Below are positions 33,660 through 42,815 of a stretch of 64,000 bases of DNA, one piece after another. Position 1 is the first letter of the stretch. Each line of letters opens with the position of its first letter. The stretch is from Microbacterium horticulturae (GTDB lineage: Bacteria > Actinomycetota > Actinomycetes > Actinomycetales > Microbacteriaceae), in contig NZ_CP119108.1 in the NCBI RefSeq assembly GCF_029094505.1, positions 3,224,001-3,288,000 of the forward strand, in the 5' to 3' direction. Under the pieces are notes generated by a model. The model was not told the DNA's origin, searched no databases, and saw only the letters and a program-made list of their open reading frames with translations. The translations under genes were made by a program, and so were the position numbers.

Positions 33660-35287
33660 TTCGTGGACTTGTTTGGGACGAGATGGTGCGGCCCGACGAG
33701 TCCGACGTGCACCTTCCCAGTCGGCCCGCTCGTGTCATCGTAGAAGTAGACCCGGGGCGCGAGGTTGCCGCCGCCTTCGGAGATCTTCAGGTGGGCGAGC
33801 ATGGTGATCTCGCCGGAGGTGTCCACCGCGGCGTCCACCTTGAAGACGCGCGTCCCCTTGAACTTCCCGCCGGTCTGCACGCCTTCGCTCTCCGTCATGG
33901 AGAGCTTCTTGCTCGTGGCGGGCCAGCCGAGGGCAGGGCCCGAGGCGCACCACTCCCAGAACCCGCCCTTGTCCCAGCCCGCGGCACGGTCCTGCGCGTA
34001 CGCCGCGAGGGCCCGGAGGCCGCGCCAGGTCTTGTTGCCCCAGTTGTAGGCCTCGGGCGCGGTGTCGATGTCGTCGAGCTCGCGGATCGCGGAGTCCGGC
34101 AACACGAGCCACTCGGAGAGGTACATCTGCGCCGCGAGGACGGCCTCCGACGAGTCCTGCACCGAGTCTGGGATCGACGCGGCTTCCTCGTGCTGGGTCC
34201 CCCACAGCAGGTCGGCCAAGCCGCGGCCAATCAGCGCGTCCTTGAGCCGCGCCAGGTGTCCGTTCGCGCTGGCGAGTTCCTTCTCCAGCGAGCTCTGCTC
34301 GTCGCGGGCCACGTCGAGCTCGAACTCCCACTGCTCGTGTGCATCCGCGAACTCCTTCGCCGGGATCATCCCGTCCAGCGCGTCCGCGGGTAGGCCGCCC
34401 TGCTCGCCGAACGCGCGAAAGACCCCAGGAACGCGGCGCCTCGTCGACAGCTGCGCGACCGAGTAGACGATGCGGTCGATCGTCGCCCGCGGCGACTCCT
34501 CGAACCTCGAGCGGAGGTAGTAGCGGTGCCGCCATCCGTCGGCGTCCCGGTCGACGATCCCCGGCGCGTACACCCGGACGCCGCCGTCCCAGATCGCGAG
34601 CGCCTCGTACTCGCGCCTGAACGCGGCGACGGCGGTCCGATCGAGCGTGACCACCGCGGCGATGCCCTCAGCGCGCGCCGCGATCGCCCCCGCCACGCGA
34701 AGCCAAGAGCCGTCGTGCTCGCCGTTCGGCTCGGCACAGACGATGATCGGAAGCGTCCGGGCGGGCTTCGCGAGCATCTCGGTCAGGATCGCGATGCCGG
34801 CGGCCGGCACGGACAGCGGCTCGGTCGGCACGCCGCTCCCGCCGAGATAGGGTCTCTCGACGGCGCCGAGGAGGTCGCGCACGATCTTCGGCCGGCCGAC
34901 GGAGACTCTGCGTGCGAGATCGTCGGAGGACATGCTCAGTTCGACGAGCGTGTGTACGCCGTCTTCGTCGGCGACGACGCGGATCGCGGTCGTCCACTCG
35001 GTCGGGTCGTCGGGGACTTGATCCGTAGAGACGACCTCGAACGCGTCATTCCCGATCGACCGGACGCTCACCTGCCGATGCCGCCCCTGGGAGACGTCGA
35101 GCTCGCTGGCGCCGTCGACGAGCGGCTCGGGGTCGGACGACTCGCGCGTCCAGCCGGCCACGCACACCCTGAGCCGCTCGCCGTGCGATCGCTCGCGTAC
35201 GAATCCGACCACACCGCTCTGTACAGAACGCTCATGCCAATGCTCCGTGAAATGCGCGCGCGGATCGCTCCGCAGGCGTCCCCTCAT
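33656..35287 (-). CDS. Large unknown island protein
   Basis: The 543-residue protein is not recognised. Visible parts are a beta-rich N-terminal region, a Rossmann-like stretch with TLPIIVCAEPNGEHDGSWLR (about residue 180), a charged helix at about 315-350 (ELDVARDEQSSLEKELASAN), and a C-terminal tryptophan-rich domain ending in strands and VHVGLVGPHHLVPN. No Walker or nuclease motif stands out. It neighbours recombinase, DUF1643 and nuclease genes, so a defence or mobile-element role is possible. Confidence 0.6.
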   Translation of the reverse strand: MRGRLRSDPRAHFTEHWHERSVQSGVVGFVRERSHGERLRVCVAGWTRESSDPEPLVDGASELDVSQGRHRQVSVRSIGNDAFEVVSTDQVPDDPTEWTTAIRVVADEDGVHTLVELSMSSDDLARRVSVGRPKIVRDLLGAVERPYLGGSGVPTEPLSVPAAGIAILTEMLAKPARTLPIIVCAEPNGEHDGSWLRVAGAIAARAEGIAAVVTLDRTAVAAFRREYEALAIWDGGVRVYAPGIVDRDADGWRHRYYLRSRFEESPRATIDRIVYSVAQLSTRRRVPGVFRAFGEQGGLPADALDGMIPAKEFADAHEQWEFELDVARDEQSSLEKELASANGHLARLKDALIGRGLADLLWGTQHEEAASIPDSVQDSSEAVLAAQMYLSEWLVLPDSAIRELDDIDTAPEAYNWGNKTWRGLRALAAYAQDRAAGWDKGGFWEWCASGPALGWPATSKKLSMTESEGVQTGGKFKGTRVFKVDAAVDTSGEITMLAHLKISEGGGNLAPRVYFYDDTSGPTGKVHVGLVGPHHLVPNKSTN

Positions 35288-35360
35288 CCATGAAACGACC
35301 TTAGCGACGACGTCGGACGGTTCGTCGGGCCGGGCGCGAGGCCGGGCGTAGCCTCGAGCG

Positions 35361-35564
35361 ATGGACTACGACCGCATCGACGGCCCGGAGGGCCTCGAGA
35401 TCCGCGTCGCCCGCGACGACGGGTATCGGACCTGCGCCGTCTGCGGTGGCGACTGCGAGCTCGATACGTCGCTGAGCGCGGACGGCGCGGGCGTGAGAGT
35501 CGCGTTCGTCTGCCTGGAGCACGGTATCCAGTCGGTGATCGATCCGTTCGCGGACCTCCGGTAG
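35361..35564 (+). CDS. Small zinc-finger-like protein
   Basis: The 67-residue product has CAVCGGDC near residue 25 and CLEHG near residue 51, a possible zinc knuckle (CxxC...CxxH). ATG 35361 follows GAGCG. It is divergent from the 543-residue gene. Function unknown. Confidence 0.5.
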   Translation: MDYDRIDGPEGLEIRVARDDGYRTCAVCGGDCELDTSLSADGAGVRVAFVCLEHGIQSVIDPFADLR

Positions 35565-35574
35565 CGCCAACCCC

Positions 35575-36108
35575 TCACGTCAGGTAGCGCTTCGGGCCGA
35601 GCATCGGGAGCGGCCCCGTGCGCGGCATCGGATGGCGAGGCTGGCCACCGGCGGTCGGCGGGTCGAGGCTGAACAGCCGGACGCCGATCGAGGAGAGCTG
35701 CCCGAGCACGTCGCGCTTCGCGCGGCGGATGGTCGCGTGCACGAGGCCGCCCCACGCGCCGAGCAGCTCGGTCGCACCGTGCACGGCGAGCACCTCGACG
35801 ATCGCCGCACAGTTCGCCGCGGAGAGCCCGGCGTCGTACGGCCGCAGGTCTTTCGGCCTCGTCGCCCGCTCGGGGTAGAGGTTCAGCATGATCCAGCCCG
35901 AGTAGCCATGCTCGACGCTCGCGCGGATGACGCGGTTCACGGTCTTGTCGGCGACCCGGTCGTCCGCGTACGACGGGTTCATCCCGACCGCGACCAGCGG
36001 CGTCGCGTCGCGCCGCGAAGCCGCCGCGCGCCCGATCGCGAACCGGTGGGTCCGTTCGCTCGGATCGGGTGCCCAAAAGGTCGGCTCGTGCCCGGCCAGG
36101 TACTCCAT
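35575..36108 (-). CDS. DUF1643 protein, second copy
   Basis: The 177-residue protein has the family core LVAVGMNPSYADD, the TVNRVIRASVEHGYSGW helix, MLNLYPERAT and AWGG. It shares the fold pattern of the product at 21427-22002 but is only distantly similar. Function unknown; it sits near the left end of the 14.4-kb defence block. Confidence 0.75.
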   Translation of the reverse strand: MEYLAGHEPTFWAPDPSERTHRFAIGRAAASRRDATPLVAVGMNPSYADDRVADKTVNRVIRASVEHGYSGWIMLNLYPERATRPKDLRPYDAGLSAANCAAIVEVLAVHGATELLGAWGGLVHATIRRAKRDVLGQLSSIGVRLFSLDPPTAGGQPRHPMPRTGPLPMLGPKRYLT

Positions 36109-36155
36109 GCTGTTCCCCGCTCTGTCGTGGCCGTCAGTCTGCCATCGGGCGCAAG

Positions 36156-36362
36156 ATGGGCGGAGAAAGGCCGCATGGCCGACCGCAACGGGCGCGGGCC
36201 GGGCGAAGCGCTGCCGAGCGCCGTCCGACCGAGGCGAAGGCGTGGTCGGTGTTCTGGGGCCGGCTCGCCGAGATGTACGTCGGCTTGCCGGCGGACGCGC
36301 AGCGGCGGATCACCGAACTCGACGTTCCCGGCGAGGCGGGCTGGCTCGCTCGGCACGGCTGA
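36156..36362 (+). CDS. Small hypothetical protein
   Basis: The 68-codon frame from ATG 36156 ends in protein-like sequence (EAKAWSVFWGRLAEMYVGLP, then RRITELDVPGEAGWLARHG). The first third is Arg-rich and may be read from the wrong frame. It is weakly supported. Confidence 0.3.
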   Translation: MGGERPHGRPQRARAGRSAAERRPTEAKAWSVFWGRLAEMYVGLPADAQRRITELDVPGEAGWLARHG

Positions 36363-36419
36363 CCTGCAGCCGCCCGGACACGAGCTGAATGTCGACGTCT
36401 CGCCGGTAAGTTGAGTCAC

Positions 36420-38237
36420 GTGCACATAGACCGGGTGGATGTCGAGCGCTTCCTCGGTTTCGAGCGCCTCAGCATCGAGGTCGACGCTCAGCTGCAACTC
36501 ATCGCAGGGCCGAACAACGCGGGAAAGTCCTCGCTTCTGCGCGTACTCGAAACGTTCTTCTCCGATCCGGGTAGGGACGACCTGCAGCGGCTGAAGCCTC
36601 TGCACGACTATTACGTCCACGGTGGTCCGCGGATGATGTCTAGCATCCAGGTGCAGTTCGCCGGACTCAGCGAGGACGAGGCCGAGTACTTCGCGGACGC
36701 CGTCACGAAAGGCGTCTTCGCGGTCAAGGTCTCGTGTTCGCGCGCAGGGAACATCACCTACCAGACCAGCCGCAAGTCCGCGCGCGCACGCGAGTTCTAC
36801 GAGCGGGTGCTGGAGTCCTTCAGCTTCGTGAAGATCCCATCCGTCCGCGTCAGCGAAGCCGACCAGAGCGAGAGCGACCAGTCGCTGGTGCGGCTCTATG
36901 AGACCCTCGAGGGCGTCCTGGTGCGGTCGGGCGGCTCGAGGCGCACGCAGCTCCAGAAGGACTTCGATGACGCCATCGCGCCGGTGGAGACGCTCGTCCA
37001 CAAGGTGCTGAGCGAATCCGTCGAAGCCGTCGCCTCAGAGCTTCCCTTCCGCGAACGCGAGCTCGGGATCAAGCTGCCCGACTCCCGGTATGCCTTGCGA
37101 GGGATGCTGCAGCAAGCGGTCATCACGAGCCGCGACGAGATCGAGGTGTCCATCGCGGAGCGCGGCACGGGCTTCCAGTCCGCGATGGTGCTGGGGATCC
37201 TTCGCTACGTCGCCTCCCGCAGCAAACAGTCTTCGGGGAAGGTCGTGTTCGTCATCGAGGAGCCCGAAGCTTTCCTCCACCCGCAGACACAGCGTGCGAT
37301 GGCAAAAATCCTGCGGGACATCTCCAGGGACGCGCAACTCCTCGTGACGACCCACAGTCCGGTGCTGGTGGACTCCTTCTCGGTCGGCCGGATCGTCCGG
37401 CTGCCGCTGAGCCCGAGCGGGATGACGTACTCGGCTAAACGCCGAGACTTCTCCGCCGCCGACGAAGGCCGCCTCACTCGGTACTGCGATGCGACCAACA
37501 GCGAGCTTGTGTTCGCGAACGCCGTCGTCATCGTCGAGGGGTACGGCGACAAGCTGGTGATCGATTACCTGCTGGAGCGGATTACGGGCGGCTCCGGCGG
37601 CCACTACGCGATGGGCATCGCCGTCATCGAGGCTTCGAGCATCGACACGATCCCGCATCTCCTGCATCTGGCGCAGATCTTCGGCGTCCGCGCCTACATG
37701 ATCACCGACAAGGACGGCGTTCACAAGGCCGGAGGGGGCGGGAAGCGCAAGCTGCTCGAGATACTGAAAGCGAAGGAGCGCAGGCCGACCTCGGACGAGC
37801 TGCGGGCAATCCACCAGCTGGCGGACCGGAACGTCACGACCCTGACAGCGGCCCTGACGCAGCAGGACGAGCTGAACGCCGCGCTCCAGCCCTGGGACGC
37901 GTTCGTGCTGTCGTCGGATCTGGAGGGTCTCCTGCTCGACGCGATCGGACAGCCGGGCCTCGCGGCGATGCTCGGGCCGACCGGCGAGAAGCAGATCGAC
38001 AAGGCGACGTCGGACCGCTTCGCGACCGGCGCCCAGGGGAAGGAGGAACTGGCATCGTGGCTGGGTTCCAAGGGCTGGAACTCCACCCGCAAGACGTCGG
38101 CGAAGGCGAAGCCGCACCTGCCCGTGGTGCTCCTGCGAGAGCATCTGGGATCGCGCTCCTCGGTGCCCCGGGCGCTCCGCCCGCTCGACGACTGGCTGCG
38201 CGGCATCGTCTCCGAGCAGGAGCGGTCGCCGCTCTGA
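36420..38237 (+). CDS. OLD-family ATP-dependent nuclease
   Basis: The 605-residue protein begins with an ABC-type ATPase: Walker A GPNNAGKSS near residue 30, and Walker B FVIEEPEAFLHPQ near residue 280 followed by LLVTTHSPVLVDS. A C-terminal TOPRIM domain follows: VVIVEGYGDK and YMITDKDG, supplying the E and DxD metal ligands. This is the layout of OLD nucleases. There is no UvrD-like helicase (GajB) next door, so it is not an ordinary Gabija pair. GTG 36420 is chosen; TTG 36411 is an alternative. Confidence 0.85.
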   Translation: MHIDRVDVERFLGFERLSIEVDAQLQLIAGPNNAGKSSLLRVLETFFSDPGRDDLQRLKPLHDYYVHGGPRMMSSIQVQFAGLSEDEAEYFADAVTKGVFAVKVSCSRAGNITYQTSRKSARAREFYERVLESFSFVKIPSVRVSEADQSESDQSLVRLYETLEGVLVRSGGSRRTQLQKDFDDAIAPVETLVHKVLSESVEAVASELPFRERELGIKLPDSRYALRGMLQQAVITSRDEIEVSIAERGTGFQSAMVLGILRYVASRSKQSSGKVVFVIEEPEAFLHPQTQRAMAKILRDISRDAQLLVTTHSPVLVDSFSVGRIVRLPLSPSGMTYSAKRRDFSAADEGRLTRYCDATNSELVFANAVVIVEGYGDKLVIDYLLERITGGSGGHYAMGIAVIEASSIDTIPHLLHLAQIFGVRAYMITDKDGVHKAGGGGKRKLLEILKAKERRPTSDELRAIHQLADRNVTTLTAALTQQDELNAALQPWDAFVLSSDLEGLLLDAIGQPGLAAMLGPTGEKQIDKATSDRFATGAQGKEELASWLGSKGWNSTRKTSAKAKPHLPVVLLREHLGSRSSVPRALRPLDDWLRGIVSEQERSPL

Positions 38238-38296
38238 GTCCTGAAGCGACGCCCGGAGACGGGCCGAATGTCAGAACCCCCTGCGCGGGTGCCGGG

Positions 38297-38613
38297 ATGA
38301 GCATCGTCACCGATCGGGTCCTCGTCCACTGGTCGCGGGACGCGGGCGAACTGCTGCACGCCTGCGCCGTCTGGCCCGGACAGGACGCGGGAGGTCGCTG
38401 GCACGCGGTACGAGGCCGAGGCAGGGTCCTCGAGGCGCTGCGCCTCGGCATCCCTGCGTGCGAGGCGTGCGTCCGCGCGCTCTGCGGTGACGAGCGGGTG
38501 GCCGCGACGTTCGATCGCCCATGTGGGGGGATGCGCTCGAGGAGCCGGACGAGGACGACCCGAACTTCTGGGGGACGTCGCTGCGTGAGAACTCGGGCGA
38601 GCCGCCCTGGTGA
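38297..38613 (+). pseudogene. Small unknown protein, frameshifted at a G6 run
   Basis: From ATG 38297 the frame reads SIVTDRVLVHWSRDAGELLH ... CEACVRALCGDERVAATFDRP. At CATGTGGGGGG (about 38520) the protein-like sequence moves to another frame: WGDALEEPDEDDPNFWGTSL ending at TGA 38613. The joined product would be about 105 residues, with a CxxC pair. Function unknown. Confidence 0.45.
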
Positions 38614-38646
38614 GCGCGGCGTGGCGGGTTCAGGTGGATCGGGCGT

Positions 38647-39765
38647 TCAGCTCCCGGCCAACGGCGTGAGTAGTGTGACTTCCTCGACGTCGTCGACCGA
38701 GAGCTCCAGGTGCTCGATCGTCGTCTCGGTGAATGTCCCGCTCAACATGAAACGCGCACGTCGCGGCCGCTCGCGGACTCTGAGCACATTTCGGCTCCAG
38801 TCCTCGTAGTAGCCGTATCCGTCCGGCGACCATGCGGAGCGGTCGATGAACCCCTCGAGCGAGCAGTCGGCATCGATCCGGACCGCCAGGGTCATCTCCC
38901 CCTCATCGCCCGTTCGGTAGACCTCGAAGGCGATCGTCCCTGGGTCCGGGAGAATCTGGTCGAACACCGCATCCCGCAGCGGTGTGCTAAATGGGCTCGT
39001 GTACGGCACATCGTCGAAGCTGTCGAAGTCAGGCTCCGGCACTGCGCCTTCGAGGTCCCGGAGGACCATTGCGGTGAGTCCGGTGACGTGATCGATCGTG
39101 AACGTCTCGGTGAGAACCCGAAGGAGGTTCGCGAGCGGCTTGATCGCCGCGTGCTCGAGCAGTGCTCGGAGGAATGGCACGACCTCGAAGCCTTCGGGGC
39201 CTGTCAGCTCGGCCCGCAGGTCCGGATGGAGCGTGCGGTCCTTCCGACTGACGCAGAAGTCGTCCGCGTTGTTGGTCACGAAGAGCACAGGTGTCGTGGG
39301 CGAGAGCCGCGTAACGACCGTCTTCACGCTTTCCCAGATCAATGCATCGCGGAAGCCTTTGCCGGACGATGCGAACGGCTTACGCTCCGCGAGATCCCGC
39401 TCGAGGAGGTCGGCGACCGAAATGTCGGGACATGGCACAATCTCAACGCCCTTGCTCGTCAACATGGCCACTGCGGCATCGTAGAAGACGGTGCGATCCA
39501 GCGGCGGTGCCGCGGCCGCCGAGACCGCCGGAACATCGGCGTCCGCGAGGATGCCGTTAACCTCTGTCTGCGCGGCCTCGAGGCTGCAGCTCGCGTTCGC
39601 AAGCTCCTTCGCCCATTGGCGGGCAAGCTCGTGCAGTACGACGTCGGGTACCACGAGTCGAATCCGGTCGGTGCGCGCGAGCTCGAGGAGGAGGGCGCTG
39701 TCCACGCGGGTGAACGGCCGGCGGCCGTGCACAGCGGTGGAGTCGAGGATCACGACGGGTTTCAT
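38647..39765 (-). CDS. PIN-like (DUF4935) protein
   Basis: The 372-residue protein starts VVILDSTAVHG and continues VVPDVVLHELARQW, FRDALIWESV and LFVTNNADDF, giving the four acidic positions of a PIN nuclease fold in the DUF4935-like subgroup. The C-terminal 170 residues are unrecognised. Its ATG overlaps the mcrC stop by 4 nt (ATGA), so it is the last gene of the restriction operon. RNA cleavage on infection is a reasonable inference. Confidence 0.75.
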   Translation of the reverse strand: MKPVVILDSTAVHGRRPFTRVDSALLLELARTDRIRLVVPDVVLHELARQWAKELANASCSLEAAQTEVNGILADADVPAVSAAAAPPLDRTVFYDAAVAMLTSKGVEIVPCPDISVADLLERDLAERKPFASSGKGFRDALIWESVKTVVTRLSPTTPVLFVTNNADDFCVSRKDRTLHPDLRAELTGPEGFEVVPFLRALLEHAAIKPLANLLRVLTETFTIDHVTGLTAMVLRDLEGAVPEPDFDSFDDVPYTSPFSTPLRDAVFDQILPDPGTIAFEVYRTGDEGEMTLAVRIDADCSLEGFIDRSAWSPDGYGYYEDWSRNVLRVRERPRRARFMLSGTFTETTIEHLELSVDDVEEVTLLTPLAGS

Positions 39766-41081
39766 GTCGCCCCGACAGCGCTCGCCTCGGGGCGAAGGAC
39801 CAACTCGCCGTCGAGCCAGGCGCTAATCGTCTCGATCAGGAGTCGAGGCCCGTCTGGGCGAGTCAGCGACATGAGATTGAGCGGCAGTGCGGTCAACTCG
39901 ATGTCCTCGCTGCCCAGAGCAGACGGCACGCGCCACACAGTCGGCTCTGCATGGTCAGCCACTGGGTACGCCAAAGAGACCCGGCGACAACCCAGCACGT
40001 GGCCCGCGGTGAGGACTTGGTACGTGTCCGGCGCTTTCGGGCGCGATCCGAGGCGCTTGTACTTGGAGTCGGCGACGGCGACGACCGCGCCCTGACGGTC
40101 TCGAAAGACGACGTCGGGTGTGGTTTCGAGTCGCGAACCGCGTCCGGCGACGACCTCACCAAACTTGGTCGCATGCTTGCTCACCAGCTCGCCACGGGAG
40201 CTCGCGGCGCGGGTGCAGAGCCAGTACACGTAGTTCTCGTAGATCGCATCGGAGTTCCAGAGGAAGCCCGAGAGGGCGTGCTCACCGCCAGCGTGATGAA
40301 CGCCTGCGCCCTCGAGCAGGAGGAGTCCCACGATCCGTGCCGGCTCGAGCCCCTGGTGCTGCGTGCCCAGCACGATCCGCTGTGCGTCGAGAAGATGAGG
40401 CGGCCTCCGGTCGACATGAGACAGCCCAGCGGCGATCTCCCTCATCGCGCGCGACCGGCCGGGTGCCTTCACGATTGCAGCGAGGCAGTCCGCCGTCCAC
40501 CGCAGCAGCCGTGCCAGCGCGGTGTCGTCGGTGAGGAGGTCGGCGACGTATGGGAGCTCCCACGGGCGTGCGATCCACCGGTCGAGGCGCGTCACGTCGA
40601 GGCTCCCGCGGAGCACCGGCCCGGACGACGTCTCGGTCAGGTAGCCGCGAGGCAGGCCACGCGCGGCCCCCCTCGCGTAGGACGACAGGAACATCTCGGC
40701 GAGGAGGTCCGGAAGCGAGAACTCGGCCAGCTCGTGCGCAGCGGTGAGCGCATCGTCGACGTGCCCGCCCTCGACGATGGAGAGGATGCGCCAGAGCACG
40801 GTCTGCCAGCTGCCCTCGACCGCACTGAGGAACTTGGGGGCGATCTCGATGTCGGTGCGTCCGACCCTGACGACGCCGGTGACCGCCTCGGCGCGCAGTT
40901 GCACGCGATCGTCGCCGAGGCCCTCAACCCGGATCGGATCGCTCGCGAGACCAAGCGCGCGTCGCCAGCGCTTGTTTGCCTCAGTCAGGGCGATGATGTC
41001 GATCTCATCGACTCGATGCACCGCCGGCGCTCCGTACTCCTGGAGTCGGATGCGCGGCGACGCGACTACCGCGCGAGCCAC
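39762..41081 (-). CDS. mcrC: McrC-like nuclease subunit
   Basis: The 439-residue protein has McrC features: an N-terminal beta domain, LRGSLDVTRLDRW midway, and a PD-(D/E)xK site TPDVVFRDRQGAVVAVADSKYK near residue 345 (D...D-x-K). GTG 41081 is chosen because it overlaps the mcrB end in the usual coupled way; the upstream part of the open frame is antisense-like. It should be the nuclease that cuts when the GTPase partner translocates DNA. Confidence 0.85.
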   Translation of the reverse strand: MARAVVASPRIRLQEYGAPAVHRVDEIDIIALTEANKRWRRALGLASDPIRVEGLGDDRVQLRAEAVTGVVRVGRTDIEIAPKFLSAVEGSWQTVLWRILSIVEGGHVDDALTAAHELAEFSLPDLLAEMFLSSYARGAARGLPRGYLTETSSGPVLRGSLDVTRLDRWIARPWELPYVADLLTDDTALARLLRWTADCLAAIVKAPGRSRAMREIAAGLSHVDRRPPHLLDAQRIVLGTQHQGLEPARIVGLLLLEGAGVHHAGGEHALSGFLWNSDAIYENYVYWLCTRAASSRGELVSKHATKFGEVVAGRGSRLETTPDVVFRDRQGAVVAVADSKYKRLGSRPKAPDTYQVLTAGHVLGCRRVSLAYPVADHAEPTVWRVPSALGSEDIELTALPLNLMSLTRPDGPRLLIETISAWLDGELVLRPEASAVGAT

Positions 41082-42247
41082 CTGAAGGATCGCTTGATTG
41101 TGTCGAACGGGAGCTCGCTCGTCCGGACCGGCGCGAGCGCGCGGGCCTCCGCAGTCCCGCTCTTCGATGCCCGCAGAGTCCACGCGTAGTCGCCCGTCGG
41201 GGGTGCCGTGTCGACGTGGAGCAGCTCCATGAGTTGCTCAGGCCGTCCTGAGTAACGATCCTCGAGCTGCGGGAAGAGCACGTCGTCCCAGGTCTTCGAC
41301 AGGCTCCGCCAGGCATCGGCCTCGGCGATCGGCTGCTCCGATCCGTCGGCGGCTGTCGCCGTCGCCGGAATCGGCGTCAGGAGGCCGTGGCCCAACTCAA
41401 ACTCGGAGCCGAGGTCGGACGCGATGACCACGTTGAGCCGATCGAGCACGAGGTACGCGGTCTCGAACGGGCCCAGCGTCTCCCAGTTGTCCTCAGTCGG
41501 CGTCGGGATCGCCGGCGCGTTCAAGCGCCAATGACTGGCGAGGGCGTCGAGGTCCGGCCGCATCTCGATCCGGTCGAACCGGCGCGCGAGCGCGCTGTCG
41601 ATCGGGACCGCGGCTCGATCCACGCTGTTCATCGTGGCGACGACGTAGACGTGCCTCGGGAAGGTGAAGCCGTCGGGGATCGTGGTCGACGCCCCGCCGG
41701 GGCGGTGGAGCTCCTCGCTCGCGCCGTCCGCGAACGTTAGTTGTCGGAGCGGGACCGGGAGCGGCACGCTGCCGCCGTCTCGGTAGTCGAAGTCCAGGAA
41801 GGTCATGAACTCACCGAAGATGCGCGCCGCATTCCCTCGGTTCACCTCGTCGATGAAGATCACAACGGACTCGTACTCGGAGTCCTCGTCCGCGAGCTCG
41901 AGCGCCGCATCCAGGAACACACCGGCCCACGGCTCGAGCCGCGTGCCCTCGCTGTCCATAGTCGGCCGCAGACTCAGGACGAAGTCCTCGTAGCCGTACG
42001 ACTGATGGAACGTCGTCCACACGACCTTCGCCGGGAGCGGGATCGTGATCGGCTGCGTGGGCCGGCTGAACGGCGACGCGGCATCGCTGGGATCGAACAG
42101 GATGCCGCGGCTGCCGTCCGGAGGCTTCTGCAGCGACTGGAACAGTTGGCTGATGAGCCGCGTCTTGCCGGTTGCCGGCGGACCGTAGAGCAGCACATTT
42201 CGCCCGGCGCCCCACGACGCAAAGATTTCGTCGATCTTGTCAGCCAC
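41066..42247 (-). CDS. mcrB: McrB-like AAA+ GTPase without N-terminal DNA-binding domain
   Basis: The 393-residue motor has Walker A GPPATGKTRL starting near residue 21, Walker B VVIFIDEVNRGN and the McrB signature MNSVDRA (canonical MNTxDRS). The AAA+ module begins almost at the N-terminus. Classical McrB carries about 150 residues of DNA-recognition domain first, so that part is missing. GTG 42247 with GAGGTGGGG upstream is chosen; TTG 42259 is an alternative that overlaps the preceding stop. The preceding 185-residue gene may supply recognition. Confidence 0.87.
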   Translation of the reverse strand: MADKIDEIFASWGAGRNVLLYGPPATGKTRLISQLFQSLQKPPDGSRGILFDPSDAASPFSRPTQPITIPLPAKVVWTTFHQSYGYEDFVLSLRPTMDSEGTRLEPWAGVFLDAALELADEDSEYESVVIFIDEVNRGNAARIFGEFMTFLDFDYRDGGSVPLPVPLRQLTFADGASEELHRPGGASTTIPDGFTFPRHVYVVATMNSVDRAAVPIDSALARRFDRIEMRPDLDALASHWRLNAPAIPTPTEDNWETLGPFETAYLVLDRLNVVIASDLGSEFELGHGLLTPIPATATAADGSEQPIAEADAWRSLSKTWDDVLFPQLEDRYSGRPEQLMELLHVDTAPPTGDYAWTLRASKSGTAEARALAPVRTSELPFDTIKRSFRWLAR

Positions 42248-42255
42248 GCCCCACC

Positions 42256-42813
42256 TCAACCCGCATCGATCACTCCGCCCACGGTCTTACCCTGCGTGTA
42301 CAGATCCCATGCCGGATCGTTCCTCGCCATGGCACCGGGGCGGACGCCCTTGGTGAAGCCAGCGTAATAGTCACCCTCGACCGTCTTCGCGATGTAGATG
42401 CGCAGGCCGCCCTCGGGGAAGAACGGGAGCGCCTCGTCCTTGTTCCTCACATCGTCGGGCGCCGACGGGAATCCGCGAGCGACGGTCCACGCCGGGTGGC
42501 GTTGCGAATTCGGCTGCTGTCGGTTCTGCCGTGCGATCCGCATCCGGCCGCCGGCCTTGCGCTGGAACTCGATCGGTCCCGAGACCCCAGGCACACCAGC
42601 GACCCCGGCTTGAATCGTGATCGCAGGCAGCGCGTCCACGTTCGTCCCGGCCACCCCGAGGAAGTCGAGCGTCTCGGGCACGATAGACGCCGGGACCTCG
42701 ATGTACAGCGAACCGCCACCGCCGCGAATCTGGTGGTGGCGTTCGATGTTGTAGAACTCGCCGGGTTGCACGTTTCGCCACCAGATGCGTTCGATGTTCA
42801 GCTTCTGCGCCAT
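42256..42813 (-). CDS. Unknown subunit of the McrBC operon, candidate specificity protein
   Basis: The 185-residue protein is unrecognised. It has beta-rich character: IERIWWRNVQPGEFYNIERH, SLYIEVPASI, then a segment with FQRKAGGRMRIARQNRQQPN and LRIYIAKTVEGDYYAGFTKG. It sits between the adenine methyltransferase (2-nt gap) and mcrB. Because this mcrB lacks its usual recognition domain, this gene may encode that function separately. An alternative is a small restriction-endonuclease fold. Confidence 0.6.
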   Translation of the reverse strand: MAQKLNIERIWWRNVQPGEFYNIERHHQIRGGGGSLYIEVPASIVPETLDFLGVAGTNVDALPAITIQAGVAGVPGVSGPIEFQRKAGGRMRIARQNRQQPNSQRHPAWTVARGFPSAPDDVRNKDEALPFFPEGGLRIYIAKTVEGDYYAGFTKGVRPGAMARNDPAWDLYTQGKTVGGVIDAG

Positions 42814-42815
42814 GC

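Noticed and set aside
36420..38613. Gabija system (GajAB)
   Set aside because: The gene after the OLD nuclease is a short broken CxxC protein, not a UvrD-like helicase.
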